Assembly (NCBI RefSeq): GCF_026341815.1
Contig: NZ_JAPENX010000001.1
Location: forward strand, 682,001 to 746,000
Length of the DNA stretch: 64,000 bases
Direction: 5' to 3'
DNA from: Streptomyces sp. NBC_00572
GTDB taxonomy: Bacteria > Actinomycetota > Actinomycetes > Streptomycetales > Streptomycetaceae
Shown: positions 10,688 to 19,719 of the stretch, piece after piece
Position numbering within the stretch: position 1 is the first letter of the stretch
How the letters are laid out: the number at the start of each line of letters is the position of its first letter
The notes under the pieces: model-generated
What the model saw: the letters and a program-made list of their open reading frames with translations, nothing else
Told to the model about the DNA's origin: nothing
The model's database searches: none
Program-made: the position numbers and the translations under genes

Positions 10688-12595
10688 TCAGGGGCGCTTT
10701 CCATGACGAGCGGCCGCCACCTGTGCGAGGACCTGCCGGAGCACCCCGCTGCCCGGCGGGAGCATCGGCGGCTCGTACGACCAGGCGTGGCCGACCCATG
10801 GATCGGCGAGGTGGTCGTCGGGGACGGGCGTGAGCCGCAGGAGCGAGCGCCACAGCGGGTCGAGCAGCGGTCCGTACGCGGACGCGTCCTCCCGGTCCGC
10901 CACCATCAGCAGATGGACGCCGACCGACGGGCCCTCGTCGGCGAGGTACCGGAGCCGGGTGACCGCCCGGTCGTCGAAACCGTGCGGGAAGTCGTGCACG
11001 AGCAGCAGCTGACGGGCCGCGTCCAGACCGGGCGGCAGGGCGTCGGCGGCCCCGGCCCTGACCGCCATCTGCAGCAGGTCGACCCGCTCGGTGAGCTGCT
11101 CCAGTACCGCCGAGACCCCGGCCGCGCCCCGGGCCGGCGGGGCCGCGAGGACGCCCGTCTCCACGAGCGGCGCGAGCGCGGCGGCACCCGCACCGGCCGG
11201 GTCGACGACATGGACGGTGAACTCGCCCGCCGGATGCGCCGCGAGCAGCCGGGCCGTGTGCGCGACCGCGCAGTCCAGGGCGAGCCGTCGCAGTTCGATC
11301 TCGTCGAGGAGACCGGCGGCCTCGGAGCGGCCTCGGCCGCTGTCCACCCAGAGCCCGCGCTCCAGCGGCAGCCGGACGAGCATGGGGATCCGCAGATCGG
11401 CCCCCTCGGGGAGCTGGAGGTCACCGAGCCGGACCGCCATCGGCTCCTCGGCCGGGACGCGGTAGCCGTGCCAGACGGGGTTGTCCCAGCGGGCGTAGGC
11501 GGCGGGCAGGGCGGGCTCGACGACCTCGGACTCGGCCGCGAGCTGGGCGAGGTCCCGGTCGAGGACCTCCTGGGCCCGCTCCACCAGCTCGTCGTGCCGG
11601 GCGCGGGCGGCGGCTCGCGCGGCGTCGTTGGCTCCGTCGGCGCGGGCGCGGTAGTCGGAGAGGGTCTCGTCGAGCTCCCGGTCGAGCCGGGACTCGGCGA
11701 AGTCGCACGCACTGCGGTAGGCCGCGGCGGTACGGGCCAAGTCCTCGAACATGCCCCACACCTGGTTGTACAGGCGCTCCTCCATGGACCAGCCCGACGC
11801 GTCCCCGGCGACCGGGGTGGGCGGACCCTGCGGGGGCTGGGACGGGGACTGGGGCTGGGCTTCGGGAGCGGGCGCGGTGGGCCGGCGGCGGGGGTGGGAG
11901 TAGTCGACGGGGCCGCCGACGGCCGGTCCGGTCCCCTGGACGGGAGTGGGCACCGGGGTGGTCGGGGCCGGGTCCTGGGCGGTCACCGGCGCCGGGTGGC
12001 GTACGCGCTCCGCCTCGGGGACGTGCTGCGCCTGGGCGGTGGGCCCCGGCGCGACCGTCTCCAGGATGGACGCGGCCAGGTCGGCGGCGCGCTCCAGGCC
12101 CTGGTCGCCGAGGAGGGCGGCGAGCCCGCCCTCGTACCCCTGGCCCATGGCGCGGACCTTCCAGGTGCCCTGGCGCCGGTAGAGCTCCAGGGCGACGACG
12201 GCGGACTCGCTGTCGAGTCCGGTGATCGTGAAGGTGGCGATCTCGGCGCCGTCCGGGCCCGCCACGGCGACGAAGGGGGCGGCGACCGTTCCGAAGCGGG
12301 CGGCTCCGCCGGCGCGCGGCCCGGGCAGCGCGAGGAGGACCGAGACGCGGTGGACTGCGCCGGGGACCGCGTCCAGGTCGATGGTGAGGCGGTGGTCGGC
12401 GGCCGTCTGCCCGGGGACGTCGACGCCGGGCAGCGAGGGTGCGCCGGGGTGGGCGATCCACTCCACGCCCGGAACTCTGCCCTGTTCGTCGCCGAGGGTG
12501 GCTCCGGCGAGAACAGGGTGACCGGCCGACACCCGGATCTCCAGTCGGGTGTCGGGCAGGGGGTGGTTCTGCCCCCGGACCAGCTCGGCCGTCAT
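10688..12595 (-). CDS. TerD-domain protein with FtsK-like C-terminal region
   Basis: A 635-residue protein from ATG 12595 behind GAGGGG. Residues 1 to about 170 are a TerD-like beta-sandwich (GVEWIAHPGAPS, VALELYRRQGTWKVRAMGQGY in two pieces). Residues about 185-265 are a Pro/Ala linker. A charged helical region (about 270-345) looks coiled-coil. The C-terminal 250 residues resemble FtsK/SpoIIIE-type ATPases as found fused to TerD in Streptomyces, but the P-loop is degenerate: SGRGRSEA stands where GxGKS is expected, and LLLVHDFPHG replaces a Walker B. It is therefore probably not an active motor. TerD proteins bind Ca2+ and act at the membrane in stress responses. It lies 133 bp downstream of the TerD gene on the same strand. 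Confidence 0.85.
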   Translation of the reverse strand: MTAELVRGQNHPLPDTRLEIRVSAGHPVLAGATLGDEQGRVPGVEWIAHPGAPSLPGVDVPGQTAADHRLTIDLDAVPGAVHRVSVLLALPGPRAGGAARFGTVAAPFVAVAGPDGAEIATFTITGLDSESAVVALELYRRQGTWKVRAMGQGYEGGLAALLGDQGLERAADLAASILETVAPGPTAQAQHVPEAERVRHPAPVTAQDPAPTTPVPTPVQGTGPAVGGPVDYSHPRRRPTAPAPEAQPQSPSQPPQGPPTPVAGDASGWSMEERLYNQVWGMFEDLARTAAAYRSACDFAESRLDRELDETLSDYRARADGANDAARAAARARHDELVERAQEVLDRDLAQLAAESEVVEPALPAAYARWDNPVWHGYRVPAEEPMAVRLGDLQLPEGADLRIPMLVRLPLERGLWVDSGRGRSEAAGLLDEIELRRLALDCAVAHTARLLAAHPAGEFTVHVVDPAGAGAAALAPLVETGVLAAPPARGAAGVSAVLEQLTERVDLLQMAVRAGAADALPPGLDAARQLLLVHDFPHGFDDRAVTRLRYLADEGPSVGVHLLMVADREDASAYGPLLDPLWRSLLRLTPVPDDHLADPWVGHAWSYEPPMLPPGSGVLRQVLAQVAAARHGKRP

Positions 12596-12728
12596 CGACT
12601 CTGTCCCCTCAGTGTTTCCCGGCGCGGATCAAGCGGTGTGCGAGTGAAGCGGATCATGTGGATCATGCGGGACAGCTCCCGGTGGCCGCTGCCTCCGGGA
12701 GCTGTGGGTGCGTGCTGTGCGGGCCTGC

Positions 12729-13307
12729 CTACAGGTGCGGCAGGATCGCGGGCATCAGGTCCTGGAAGGTGCGGCCGTTGGCCGGGTTGCCCAGGGCGGT
12801 CATCTGCCAGCCGGAGCCGACCCGGTGCACCTTCGCCATGATCTGCGCGGTGTAGTTGCCGCCGCCGTCGAGGGTGTAGCGCGCGAGCTCCTGGCCGTTC
12901 GTCTCGTCGACGATCCGGCAGAAGGCGTTCTGCACCTCCTGGAACGTCTGACCGGTGAAGGAGTTCACCGTGAAGACGATCTGGTCGATGTGGACCGGGA
13001 CCCGCTGGAGGTCGACGAGGATCGCCTCGTCGTCCCCGCCCTGGCCGGCGCCGCCGACGAGGTTGTCGCCGGTGTGCTTGACCGAGCCGTCGTCGCTGAC
13101 CAGGTGACGGAAGAAGACCACGTCGACCGGCTGCTTGTCCGCGAAGAGAACGGCCGAGGCGTCCAGGTCGATCTCCTGCGTGCGCTTGCCGAAGAGACCG
13201 CGGCGCGGTGCCGCCTGCCAGCCGAGCCCCATCCGCACCTGGCTGAGGCTGCCCCCGCCCTGCTTCTCCAGGCTGATGGCCTGACCCTTGGTCATATTGA
13301 CCGACAC
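12729..13307 (-). CDS. terD: TerD family protein
   Basis: A 192-residue single TerD domain from GTG 13307, with GAGGGG 8 nt upstream. Family signatures visible are the N-terminal MTKGQAISLEK, the VRMGLGWQ segment, DLDASAVLF, and the calcium-site region HTGDNLVGGAGQGGDDEAI (residues about 77-95), followed by VFTVNSFTGQTFQEVQNAF. The acidic residues of the two Ca2+ sites (Asp and Glu of GDNLxG and GDDExI) are present. The protein is soluble and likely membrane-associated on stress. It heads a unit with the TerD/FtsK-like gene and possibly terC further on. A hairpin separates it from uvrB upstream. Confidence 0.95.
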   Translation of the reverse strand: MSVNMTKGQAISLEKQGGGSLSQVRMGLGWQAAPRRGLFGKRTQEIDLDASAVLFADKQPVDVVFFRHLVSDDGSVKHTGDNLVGGAGQGGDDEAILVDLQRVPVHIDQIVFTVNSFTGQTFQEVQNAFCRIVDETNGQELARYTLDGGGNYTAQIMAKVHRVGSGWQMTALGNPANGRTFQDLMPAILPHL

Positions 13308-13401
13308 GCGTTTTCCCCTCTCGTTGGCGTTCCCCGCGCCCGCTGTTCCGGTGCGTGCGGTTGTCGAGCACCCTACGCAGCGCGACGGACACCGCGGAGG
13401 T

Positions 13402-13442
13402 GCGGTCCGGTTTTGTGTCGGTCTTGCAACACACCGGACCGC
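13402..13442 (-). terminator. Hairpin terminator downstream of uvrB
   Basis: Arms GCGGTCCGG (13402-13410) and CCGGACCGC (13434-13442) enclose a secondary TGTGT/ACACA pairing. The hairpin starts 18 bp past the uvrB stop and separates uvrB from terD. Confidence 0.7.
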
Positions 13443-13459
13443 GCGCCGGACCTGTCCGG

Positions 13460-15589
13460 TCAGCCGAGTCCCGCCTCCTTCATCTGGCGCAACTCCTTCT
13501 TCAGCTCTCCCACTTCGTCGCGGAGCCGGGCGGCGACCTCGAACTGCAGCTCGGCGGCGGCGGCGCGCATCCGGTCGGTCATCTCCTCGATGATCGCGGC
13601 CAGTTCGGTGGCGGGCCGGTCGCCGAGCTCGACAGTCGAGCCGGCCTTGCCCTTGCCCTTGACGCCGTGCGCGGCGAGCGAGGGGACGGGGGCCTTGGCG
13701 CCCTTGCCCTCCTTGCCCTGGCGGTAGCCGCTGCCGAGGAGCTCCTCGGTGTCGATCTCCTCGCGCGCGATGGTCGCGACGATGTCGTTGATCTTCTTGC
13801 GGAGCGGCTGCGGGTCGATGCCGTGCTCCGTGTTGTACGCGATCTGCTTCTCGCGGCGCCGGTTGGTCTCGTCGATGGCCTTCTCCATCGCCGGGGTGAT
13901 CCGGTCCGCGTACATGTGGACCTGGCCCGAGACGTTTCGCGCGGCGCGGCCGATCGTCTGGATCAGGGACGTCCCGGAGCGCAGGAAGCCCTGCTTGTCG
14001 GCGTCGAGGATGGCGACGAGGGACACCTCGGGGAGGTCGAGGCCCTCGCGGAGGAGGTTGATGCCGACGAGGACGTCGTACTCACCGGCGCGCAGCTCGC
14101 GCAGCAGCTCGATGCGGCGCAGGGTGTCGACGTCGCTGTGCAGATAGCGCACCTGGATGCCGAGCTCCAGGAAGTAGTCGGTGAGGTCCTCGGCCATCTT
14201 CTTGGTGAGGGTGGTGACGAGGACCCGCTCGTCGCGCTCGGTGCGCAGCCGGATCTCGTGGACCAGGTCGTCGATCTGACCCTCGGTGGGCTTCACGACG
14301 ACCTCGGGGTCGACGAGTCCGGTGGGGCGGATGATCTGCTCGACGAAGCCGTCGCCGCGCGAGAGTTCGTACGTCCCGGGGGTCGCGGAGAGGTAGACGG
14401 TCTGGCCGATGCGCTCCTGGAACTCCTCCCACTTCAGCGGGCGGTTGTCGAGGGCGGACGGCAGCCGGAAGCCGTGGTCGACCAGGGTCCGCTTGCGGGA
14501 GGCGTCGCCCTCGTACATGGCGCCGATCTGCGGCACGGTGACGTGCGACTCGTCGATGACGAGGAGGAAGTCTTCGGGGAAGTAGTCGATGAGGGTGTTG
14601 GGCGCGGAGCCGGGGTCGCGGCCGTCGAAGTGCATCGAGTAGTTCTCGATGCCGGAGCAGGAGCCGATCTGGCGCATCATCTCCAGGTCGTACGTGGTCC
14701 GCATGCGCAGGCGCTGGGACTCCAGGTGCTTGCCCTGCTTGTCGAGCTCGGCGAGGCGGCCCTCCAGCTCGCGCTCGATGTCGTTGACCGCGCGCTCCAT
14801 GCGCTCGGGGCCGGCGACGTAGTGGCTGGCGGGGAACACGTACAGCTCGCGGTCCTCGCTGATGACCTCGCCGGTGAGCGGGTGGAGGGTGGAGAGGGCC
14901 TCGATCTCGTCGCCGAACATCTCGATGCGGACGGCGAGCTCCTCGTACACCGGGAAGATCTCGATGGTGTCGCCGCGGACGCGGAAGGTGCCGCGGGTGA
15001 ACGCCAGGTCGTTGCGCGTGTACTGGATGTCGACGAAGCGGCGCAGCAGCTGGTCGCGGTCGAGCTCCTCGCCGACCTTGAGCGGGACCATCCGGTCCAC
15101 GTACTCCTGGGGCGTGCCGAGGCCGTAGATGCAGGAGACGGAGGCGACGACGATGACGTCCCTGCGGGTGAGCAGGGAGTTCGTCGCGGAGTGGCGGAGC
15201 CGCTCCACCTCCTCGTTGATGGAGGAGTCCTTCTCGATGTACGTGTCCGACTGCGGCACGTACGCCTCGGGCTGGTAGTAGTCGTAGTACGAGACGAAGT
15301 ACTCCACCGCGTTGTTCGGCAGGAGCTCCCGGAACTCGTTCGCCAGCTGGGCGGCCAGGGTCTTGTTCGGCGCCATCACCAGGGTGGGGCGCTGGAGCTT
15401 CTCGATCATCCACGCGGTGGTGGCCGACTTTCCGGTGCCGGTGGCACCGAGGAGCACGACGTCCTTCTCGCCCGCGCGGATACGCCGCTCCAGGTCGGCG
15501 ATGGCCGCCGGCTGGTCGCCGTTGGGCTTGTACTCACTGACGACCTCGAAGGGCGCCACCGAACGTTCGATCTTGGAAACGGGCCGCAT
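13460..15589 (-). CDS. uvrB: Excinuclease ABC subunit B
   Basis: A 709-residue DNA-damage verification helicase of nucleotide excision repair. Walker A GATGTGKS lies at 48-55 and the beta-hairpin [18 protein letters not shown] (from residue 100) that inserts between DNA strands is intact. A DESH helicase box, the [14 protein letters not shown] and QTIGRAARN motifs (V and VI) and a C-terminal UVR domain ([21 protein letters not shown] region) for UvrC contact are also present. A basic Gly/Lys-rich insertion precedes the UVR domain. ATG 15589 has TACGGT 7 nt before it, so the transcript may be nearly leaderless. It works with UvrA, encoded 7 kb downstream on the same strand. Confidence 0.98.
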   Translation of the reverse strand: MRPVSKIERSVAPFEVVSEYKPNGDQPAAIADLERRIRAGEKDVVLLGATGTGKSATTAWMIEKLQRPTLVMAPNKTLAAQLANEFRELLPNNAVEYFVSYYDYYQPEAYVPQSDTYIEKDSSINEEVERLRHSATNSLLTRRDVIVVASVSCIYGLGTPQEYVDRMVPLKVGEELDRDQLLRRFVDIQYTRNDLAFTRGTFRVRGDTIEIFPVYEELAVRIEMFGDEIEALSTLHPLTGEVISEDRELYVFPASHYVAGPERMERAVNDIERELEGRLAELDKQGKHLESQRLRMRTTYDLEMMRQIGSCSGIENYSMHFDGRDPGSAPNTLIDYFPEDFLLVIDESHVTVPQIGAMYEGDASRKRTLVDHGFRLPSALDNRPLKWEEFQERIGQTVYLSATPGTYELSRGDGFVEQIIRPTGLVDPEVVVKPTEGQIDDLVHEIRLRTERDERVLVTTLTKKMAEDLTDYFLELGIQVRYLHSDVDTLRRIELLRELRAGEYDVLVGINLLREGLDLPEVSLVAILDADKQGFLRSGTSLIQTIGRAARNVSGQVHMYADRITPAMEKAIDETNRRREKQIAYNTEHGIDPQPLRKKINDIVATIAREEIDTEELLGSGYRQGKEGKGAKAPVPSLAAHGVKGKGKAGSTVELGDRPATELAAIIEEMTDRMRAAAAELQFEVAARLRDEVGELKKELRQMKEAGLG

Positions 15590-15619
15590 GGAACCACCGT
15601 ACGACCCGGCACTGACAGT

Positions 15620-15648
15620 CGGGCGGCGATCGGCTCACCGGCCGCCCG
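15620..15648 (-). terminator. Hairpin after the MHYT gene
   Basis: Arms CGGGCGGC (15620-15627) and GCCGCCCG (15641-15648) lie directly past the stop of the MHYT-domain gene and before uvrB on the same strand. There is no U tract. Confidence 0.5.
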
Positions 15649-15651
15649 CGG

Positions 15652-16551
15652 TCACCAGTCCTGGGAGCGGTGGCCGCCCCTGGGGACGCCTCTGCGGGCC
15701 CCGCGTCCGGCGGGCCGGGCCGTCCAGTTGGCGGGCTCTCCGTAGGACGGTACGTGGCGCGGGGCGGGCACGCCGGGGCGGTGCGGGGTACGGGCGGCGG
15801 GCCCCTTCCAGTCCGGGTCACCCATCACGAGGAGCGGGTCGAACATGACGACGACGGCGGCGAGGATCAGGAAGACCGCCGGGCCGATCAGCATCGGCAG
15901 GAGCAGCGAGGTGGCGGTGTCGCCGGTGCCGGCGACGGGTTCGGTGCCGTGCAGATGGACGCTGACCGCCGACATGGCGGTGTAGTGCATACCACTGACG
16001 GCGACGCCCATCACCAGGCTCGCACCGAGGCTGGCCAGAAATCCATGTACGGAGACGGCCGCCCAGAGGGCCGTCGTGGCGGCCACGACGGCGATGACCA
16101 CGGACAGCGCGACGGTGAGCGTGTCGTACTCGATGCGTCCCTGGAGGCGCATCCCGGCCATGCCCAGGTAGTGCATGGTCGCCACGCCGAGGCCGGTGAT
16201 GGTGCCGCCGGTGACCAGGGTGAGGGCGGTCGCCCCCCGGTATCCCACGATGAAGATGCCGATGCCGACCATGAGGACGGCGACGCCCAGGCTGGCGAAG
16301 GTGATGGGGAGGTCGTAGTTGATGGGCGCCTGCCGGACCGAGAAGCCCATCATCGCGATGAAGTGCATGGTCCAGATGCCGGTGCCTATCGAGGTGGCGC
16401 CGAGGGCGAGCCAGCCCGCCTTGAAGCTGTCGCGGTGGCGGAGCGATCTCGTGGTGCAGCGCAGGCCGAGGGCGCCGCCCAGGCACGCCATGAGAAAGGC
16501 CGCCACCGGAGTGACGAGCCCGTAGCTGAATCCGTCGACCGTGCCCTGCAT
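15652..16551 (-). CDS. MHYT-domain membrane protein
   Basis: A 299-residue protein with seven predicted membrane helices in residues 1-235 and a basic cytoplasmic tail of about 65 residues. The three MHYT signatures are clear: TGIWTMHFIAMMGF (about 58-71), GVATMHYLGMAGM (about 122-134) and SGMHYTAMSAV (about 186-196). The family is proposed to bind copper through these Met/His residues and to sense a diatomic gas or redox state. Many members are fused to GGDEF/EAL or kinase domains, but this one has no output domain. The tail is Arg/Pro-rich with no motif. Start ATG 16551. Confidence 0.9.
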   Translation of the reverse strand: MQGTVDGFSYGLVTPVAAFLMACLGGALGLRCTTRSLRHRDSFKAGWLALGATSIGTGIWTMHFIAMMGFSVRQAPINYDLPITFASLGVAVLMVGIGIFIVGYRGATALTLVTGGTITGLGVATMHYLGMAGMRLQGRIEYDTLTVALSVVIAVVAATTALWAAVSVHGFLASLGASLVMGVAVSGMHYTAMSAVSVHLHGTEPVAGTGDTATSLLLPMLIGPAVFLILAAVVVMFDPLLVMGDPDWKGPAARTPHRPGVPAPRHVPSYGEPANWTARPAGRGARRGVPRGGHRSQDW

Positions 16552-16607
16552 GAGCGTGTGTCCTCCAGCCCTGGTGCCACGTCGTCCGAAAACAGTCGGT
16601 ACCGCTG

Positions 16608-16619
16608 GGTAGTACTACC
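16608..16619. promoter_or_regulatory. 12-bp palindrome in MHYT/alkyltransferase intergenic region
   Basis: GGTAGTACTACC is a perfect palindrome 57 bp upstream of the MHYT start, in the 246-bp divergent interval shared with the alkyltransferase. It could be an operator near the MHYT promoter. No regulator gene is adjacent. Confidence 0.35.
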
Positions 16620-16797
16620 GGGGCGAGATTATGGCGCGCCGCGGGCCTCGCGACCACGTGACCGGGGAATTTCCGCTCGTGAGACCGGAGCGAGACCGGT
16701 CCGTGATCTTGGCCGCCGTTCCGGTGCCTTCGGTGACCGGGCAGGCGGGAAGCCGTTTCCGGGCTCGCTGTCGGTGGCGGGTCGTACCGTGGGCGGC

Positions 16798-17373
16798 ATG
16801 GACATCGAAGCGGGACCGACGGGGGCGACGGACGGCGGGCGGGCCGTCCCGGTCGAGTGGACGGTCATGGAGAGCGGCATCGGGCCACTCTTTCTCGCCG
16901 CGACCGAGCGGGGGCTCGTGCGGGTCGAGTTCCATGCCGACGCGGCGCGGCGGGAGCGGATGCTCGACCGGCTGGCGGCGCAGCTCGGCGCGGAGCCGGT
17001 GGAGCGTGCCTCGGGGCTCCTCGCGGGCGCGATACGCCGGCTCGACCGGTACTTCGCGGGCGAGCCGGGCGATGTCGACCTTCCTCTGGACTGGAGCCTG
17101 ACGGCCGGCTTCAACCGGCAGGTGCTGCGCGAGCTGGCGAGCGGTGTGCCGTACGGCACGGTCGTCGGGTACGGGGAGCTGGCCAGGCGCGTGGGGCAGC
17201 CGGGGGCGGCGCAGGCGGTCGGGGCGGCGATGGGTTCCAATCCGCTGCCGGTGGTGGTGCCGTGCCACCGTGTGGTGGAGAGCGACGGCGGTCTCGGCGG
17301 TTTCGGGGGCGGTCTGGAGACCAAGCGGCAGCTGTTGGCCCTTGAGGGCGTGCTGCCCGCGCCGCTGTTCTGA
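16798..17373 (+). CDS. ogt: Methylated-DNA-[protein]-cysteine S-methyltransferase
   Basis: A 191-residue suicide repair protein that moves alkyl groups from O6-alkylguanine to its own Cys. The acceptor motif PCHRVV lies at 155-160 (Cys156). The upstream helix-turn-helix with the arginine finger region (VPYGTVVGYGELARRVG, about 118-133) and GSNPLPVVV are typical. ATG 16798 is the plausible start. TACCGT lies about 10 nt before it, so a leaderless message is possible. It belongs with uvrA and uvrB in a loose DNA-repair neighbourhood. An MFS gene follows after 36 bp. Confidence 0.93.
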   Translation: MDIEAGPTGATDGGRAVPVEWTVMESGIGPLFLAATERGLVRVEFHADAARRERMLDRLAAQLGAEPVERASGLLAGAIRRLDRYFAGEPGDVDLPLDWSLTAGFNRQVLRELASGVPYGTVVGYGELARRVGQPGAAQAVGAAMGSNPLPVVVPCHRVVESDGGLGGFGGGLETKRQLLALEGVLPAPLF

Positions 17374-17409
17374 TTCCCATCAGGTGAGACGGCTGGCACA
17401 CTCACGTAA

Positions 17410-18702
17410 GTGACCCGCACCCCCGGCGCCCCTGACGCCACCCTGCCCGAGCACATACCCGCCCCCGTCACCGACGCCGAGCTTCCGGCGCTGCGCCGCC
17501 GCGTTCAGGCCGTGCTCATCGCCACCCAGATCCTCGGCGGCCTCGGTATCGCCACCGGCGTCGCGCTCGCCGCCGTCCTGGCCAGGGACGTCAGCGGCTC
17601 CGAGGCCCTGTCCGGTCTCGCCTCGACGGCGACCGTGGCCGGTCCCGCGCTGCTCGCCATGCCGCTGGCCGCCCTGATGGCCTCGCGGGGGCGCCGGGCC
17701 GGACTCGTCCTCGCGTACCTCATCGGCGCGGTCGGCGCCGGGGTCGCGGTGCTCGGGGCGGTCGCCGACAGCTTCCCGCTGCTGCTCGTCGGACTCGTCG
17801 GCTTCGGCGCCGGGTCCTCGGCCAATCTGGCGGCCCGCTTCGCCGCCGCCGACCTCGCCGAGCCGGACCGCAGGGCGCGGGCCATCTCCACGGTGGTGTG
17901 GGCGACCACGATCGGCGCCGTGCTCGGCCCGAACATCGCCGCGCCGGCCGGGAAGAGCGTCGCGGGCCTGGGGATTCCGGCCACGGCGGGCCCCTTCGTC
18001 TGGGCCGCCGGAGTCTTCGTGATCGCGGCGGCCGTGGTGGCCCTGCTGCTGCGTCCCGACCCGCTTCTCACCGCCCGCGCGCTGACCGACACCGGTACGG
18101 GCGAGGCGGCGGAGGAGCGCTCGCTGCGGGCCGGGATGCGTGCCGTACGGGAGTCTCCGAAGGCCCGCCTCGCCCTGGTCACCGTCGCCGGCTCGCACAC
18201 CGCGATGGTGTCGATCATGTCGATGACCCCGGTGGCGCTCACCCACCACGGTGCGGACATCCAGCTGATCGGGCTCGTGATCAGCGGGCACATCGCCGGC
18301 ATGTACGCCTTCTCCCCCGTGATGGGCTGGCTGTCCGACCGGCTGGGAAGGCTGTCGGTGATCGGGCTCGCGGTCGGGCTGATCGGCGTGGCGGCGCTCG
18401 TCGCGGGCACGGCGGGGCCGAGCCACGGCCGGACCGCCCTCGGTCTCTTCGTCCTCGGCCTCGGCTGGTCGGCGGGTCTGGTGTCCGGCTCGGCGCTGCT
18501 CACGGACTCGGTGCCGCAGGCCGCGCGGGCGGCCGTCCAGGGGCTCTCCGACTTCGTCATGAACACCGCCGCCGGTCTCGGCGGCCTCGGGGCGGGTCTG
18601 ATCGTGGCGCAGGCGGGCTACGGCCCCTTGAACGCGATCGCCGCCTGCCTGCTCCTGCCGATGGCGGCGCTCGCGATCCGAGGCTCGCTCCGGAAGGCGT
18701 GA
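17410..18702 (+). CDS. MFS transporter
   Basis: A 430-residue membrane protein from GTG 17410 with about 12 hydrophobic segments. The family loop motif appears as GWLSDRLGRLSVIG between TM8 and TM9. Between halves there is a cytoplasmic loop (LLTARALTDTGTGEAAEERS). The overall pattern (GSSANLAARFAAADLAEPDRRARAIS in TM4/5, cut here by loops) resembles drug/sugar-type transporters. The substrate is unknown. It may be co-transcribed with the alkyltransferase 36 bp upstream. Only 18 bp separate it from the convergent TolB-like gene, with no clear terminator. Confidence 0.85.
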   Translation: MTRTPGAPDATLPEHIPAPVTDAELPALRRRVQAVLIATQILGGLGIATGVALAAVLARDVSGSEALSGLASTATVAGPALLAMPLAALMASRGRRAGLVLAYLIGAVGAGVAVLGAVADSFPLLLVGLVGFGAGSSANLAARFAAADLAEPDRRARAISTVVWATTIGAVLGPNIAAPAGKSVAGLGIPATAGPFVWAAGVFVIAAAVVALLLRPDPLLTARALTDTGTGEAAEERSLRAGMRAVRESPKARLALVTVAGSHTAMVSIMSMTPVALTHHGADIQLIGLVISGHIAGMYAFSPVMGWLSDRLGRLSVIGLAVGLIGVAALVAGTAGPSHGRTALGLFVLGLGWSAGLVSGSALLTDSVPQAARAAVQGLSDFVMNTAAGLGGLGAGLIVAQAGYGPLNAIAACLLLPMAALAIRGSLRKA

Positions 18703-18720
18703 TGTCCCTCGGTGTGCCGG

Positions 18721-19716
18721 TCAGTGCGGCACCGCCGGGGAGGAGGTTCCCTGCGCCAGTCGGCGTGGGCTGCCCGTGCCGTCGGCCGGTACCGACCAGA
18801 CCGCTCCCCCGTATCCGTACGCGAGGGTCTTCCCGTCCGTCCACAGGGCCTGGTCGTCGATGCCGCGCCGCTCGGCGACCGCGTGTTCGCGCCCGGTGCT
18901 CAGCTCGTACACGTACAGCCGCCAGGGCTCGCTGGGGCCGTCGGAGACCCGTTTCTTGAAGGCGAGCCGAGTGCCGTCCGGGGAGAGCGACGGGCATTCG
19001 ACGTTTTCCCGCAGGGCCTTGGCCGACCAGTTCCGCATGTCGCCCTCGACGAGATGGGTGCGGCCGTCGGTGGAGACGGTGGCGTAGAAGCGGTTGTCGT
19101 CGGCGGCGAAGCTGACGCCCCAGTAGTTGACGTCGGGGGCGTGGTAGCGGCGGCCGCCGAGGGTGAGCGGGATCTGCTCGATGTTCTTCACCAGATAACC
19201 GGTGCGCAGATCGAGGATCGAGGTGCGGGTGGAGAAGGCCGAGCGCGCGTAGGAGTCACCGGTCGCGAACATCGTCCAGGCGAGCATCTTCCCCGAGGCC
19301 GAGACCCGGGCCCGGCTGGGGATGCCCGGCAGGCCGATCCTGCGCACCTCGCGCAGCCGCCGGTCGAGCACGAGGACGTACGAGCGGGCCGGGACGCCCG
19401 GCCTGCGCTGGAGGCAGAGGGCGGTGGGGCCGGCGGCGTGGAAGCGGTCGCAGGAGGGGCCGCCCACCACCCGGCCGCCCGGCGCGGAGGGATCCACGCG
19501 CGCGACGCGGCCGCTGGCGGTGTCCCGGGCGAAGAGCGCGTCGGCTCCGCCGTCGAGGGTGAAGCCGGGGTCGGCGGTCCCGGTGGCCGCGGCCTCGCGG
19601 CCCGAGGCCGCCCGCAGCGTGTAGGCGGTGGCGCCGCCGCCGAGCAGGAGCAGCGCGAGTACGAGGATCCACACGCGCGTACGGGTGGACGGACGGGCGC
19701 CGTTCAGGGCGGGCAT
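18721..19716 (-). CDS. Membrane-anchored TolB-like beta-propeller protein
   Basis: A 331-residue protein with one N-terminal membrane helix (WILVLALLLLGGGATAYTL, residues about 16-34) and an extracytoplasmic domain of WD40/TolB-type blades. Blade-like repeats include PSRARVSASGKMLAWTM and CPSLSPDGTRLAFKK, the latter a classic PD40 motif (SPDGxxxAF). Propellers of this kind bind proteins or ligands rather than catalyse. It is the last gene of a three-gene unit (phosphoesterase, MFS, this protein) and follows the MFS stop by 3 bp. The role in that unit is unknown. Confidence 0.75.
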   Translation of the reverse strand: MPALNGARPSTRTRVWILVLALLLLGGGATAYTLRAASGREAAATGTADPGFTLDGGADALFARDTASGRVARVDPSAPGGRVVGGPSCDRFHAAGPTALCLQRRPGVPARSYVLVLDRRLREVRRIGLPGIPSRARVSASGKMLAWTMFATGDSYARSAFSTRTSILDLRTGYLVKNIEQIPLTLGGRRYHAPDVNYWGVSFAADDNRFYATVSTDGRTHLVEGDMRNWSAKALRENVECPSLSPDGTRLAFKKRVSDGPSEPWRLYVYELSTGREHAVAERRGIDDQALWTDGKTLAYGYGGAVWSVPADGTGSPRRLAQGTSSPAVPH

Positions 19717-19719
19717 GGG

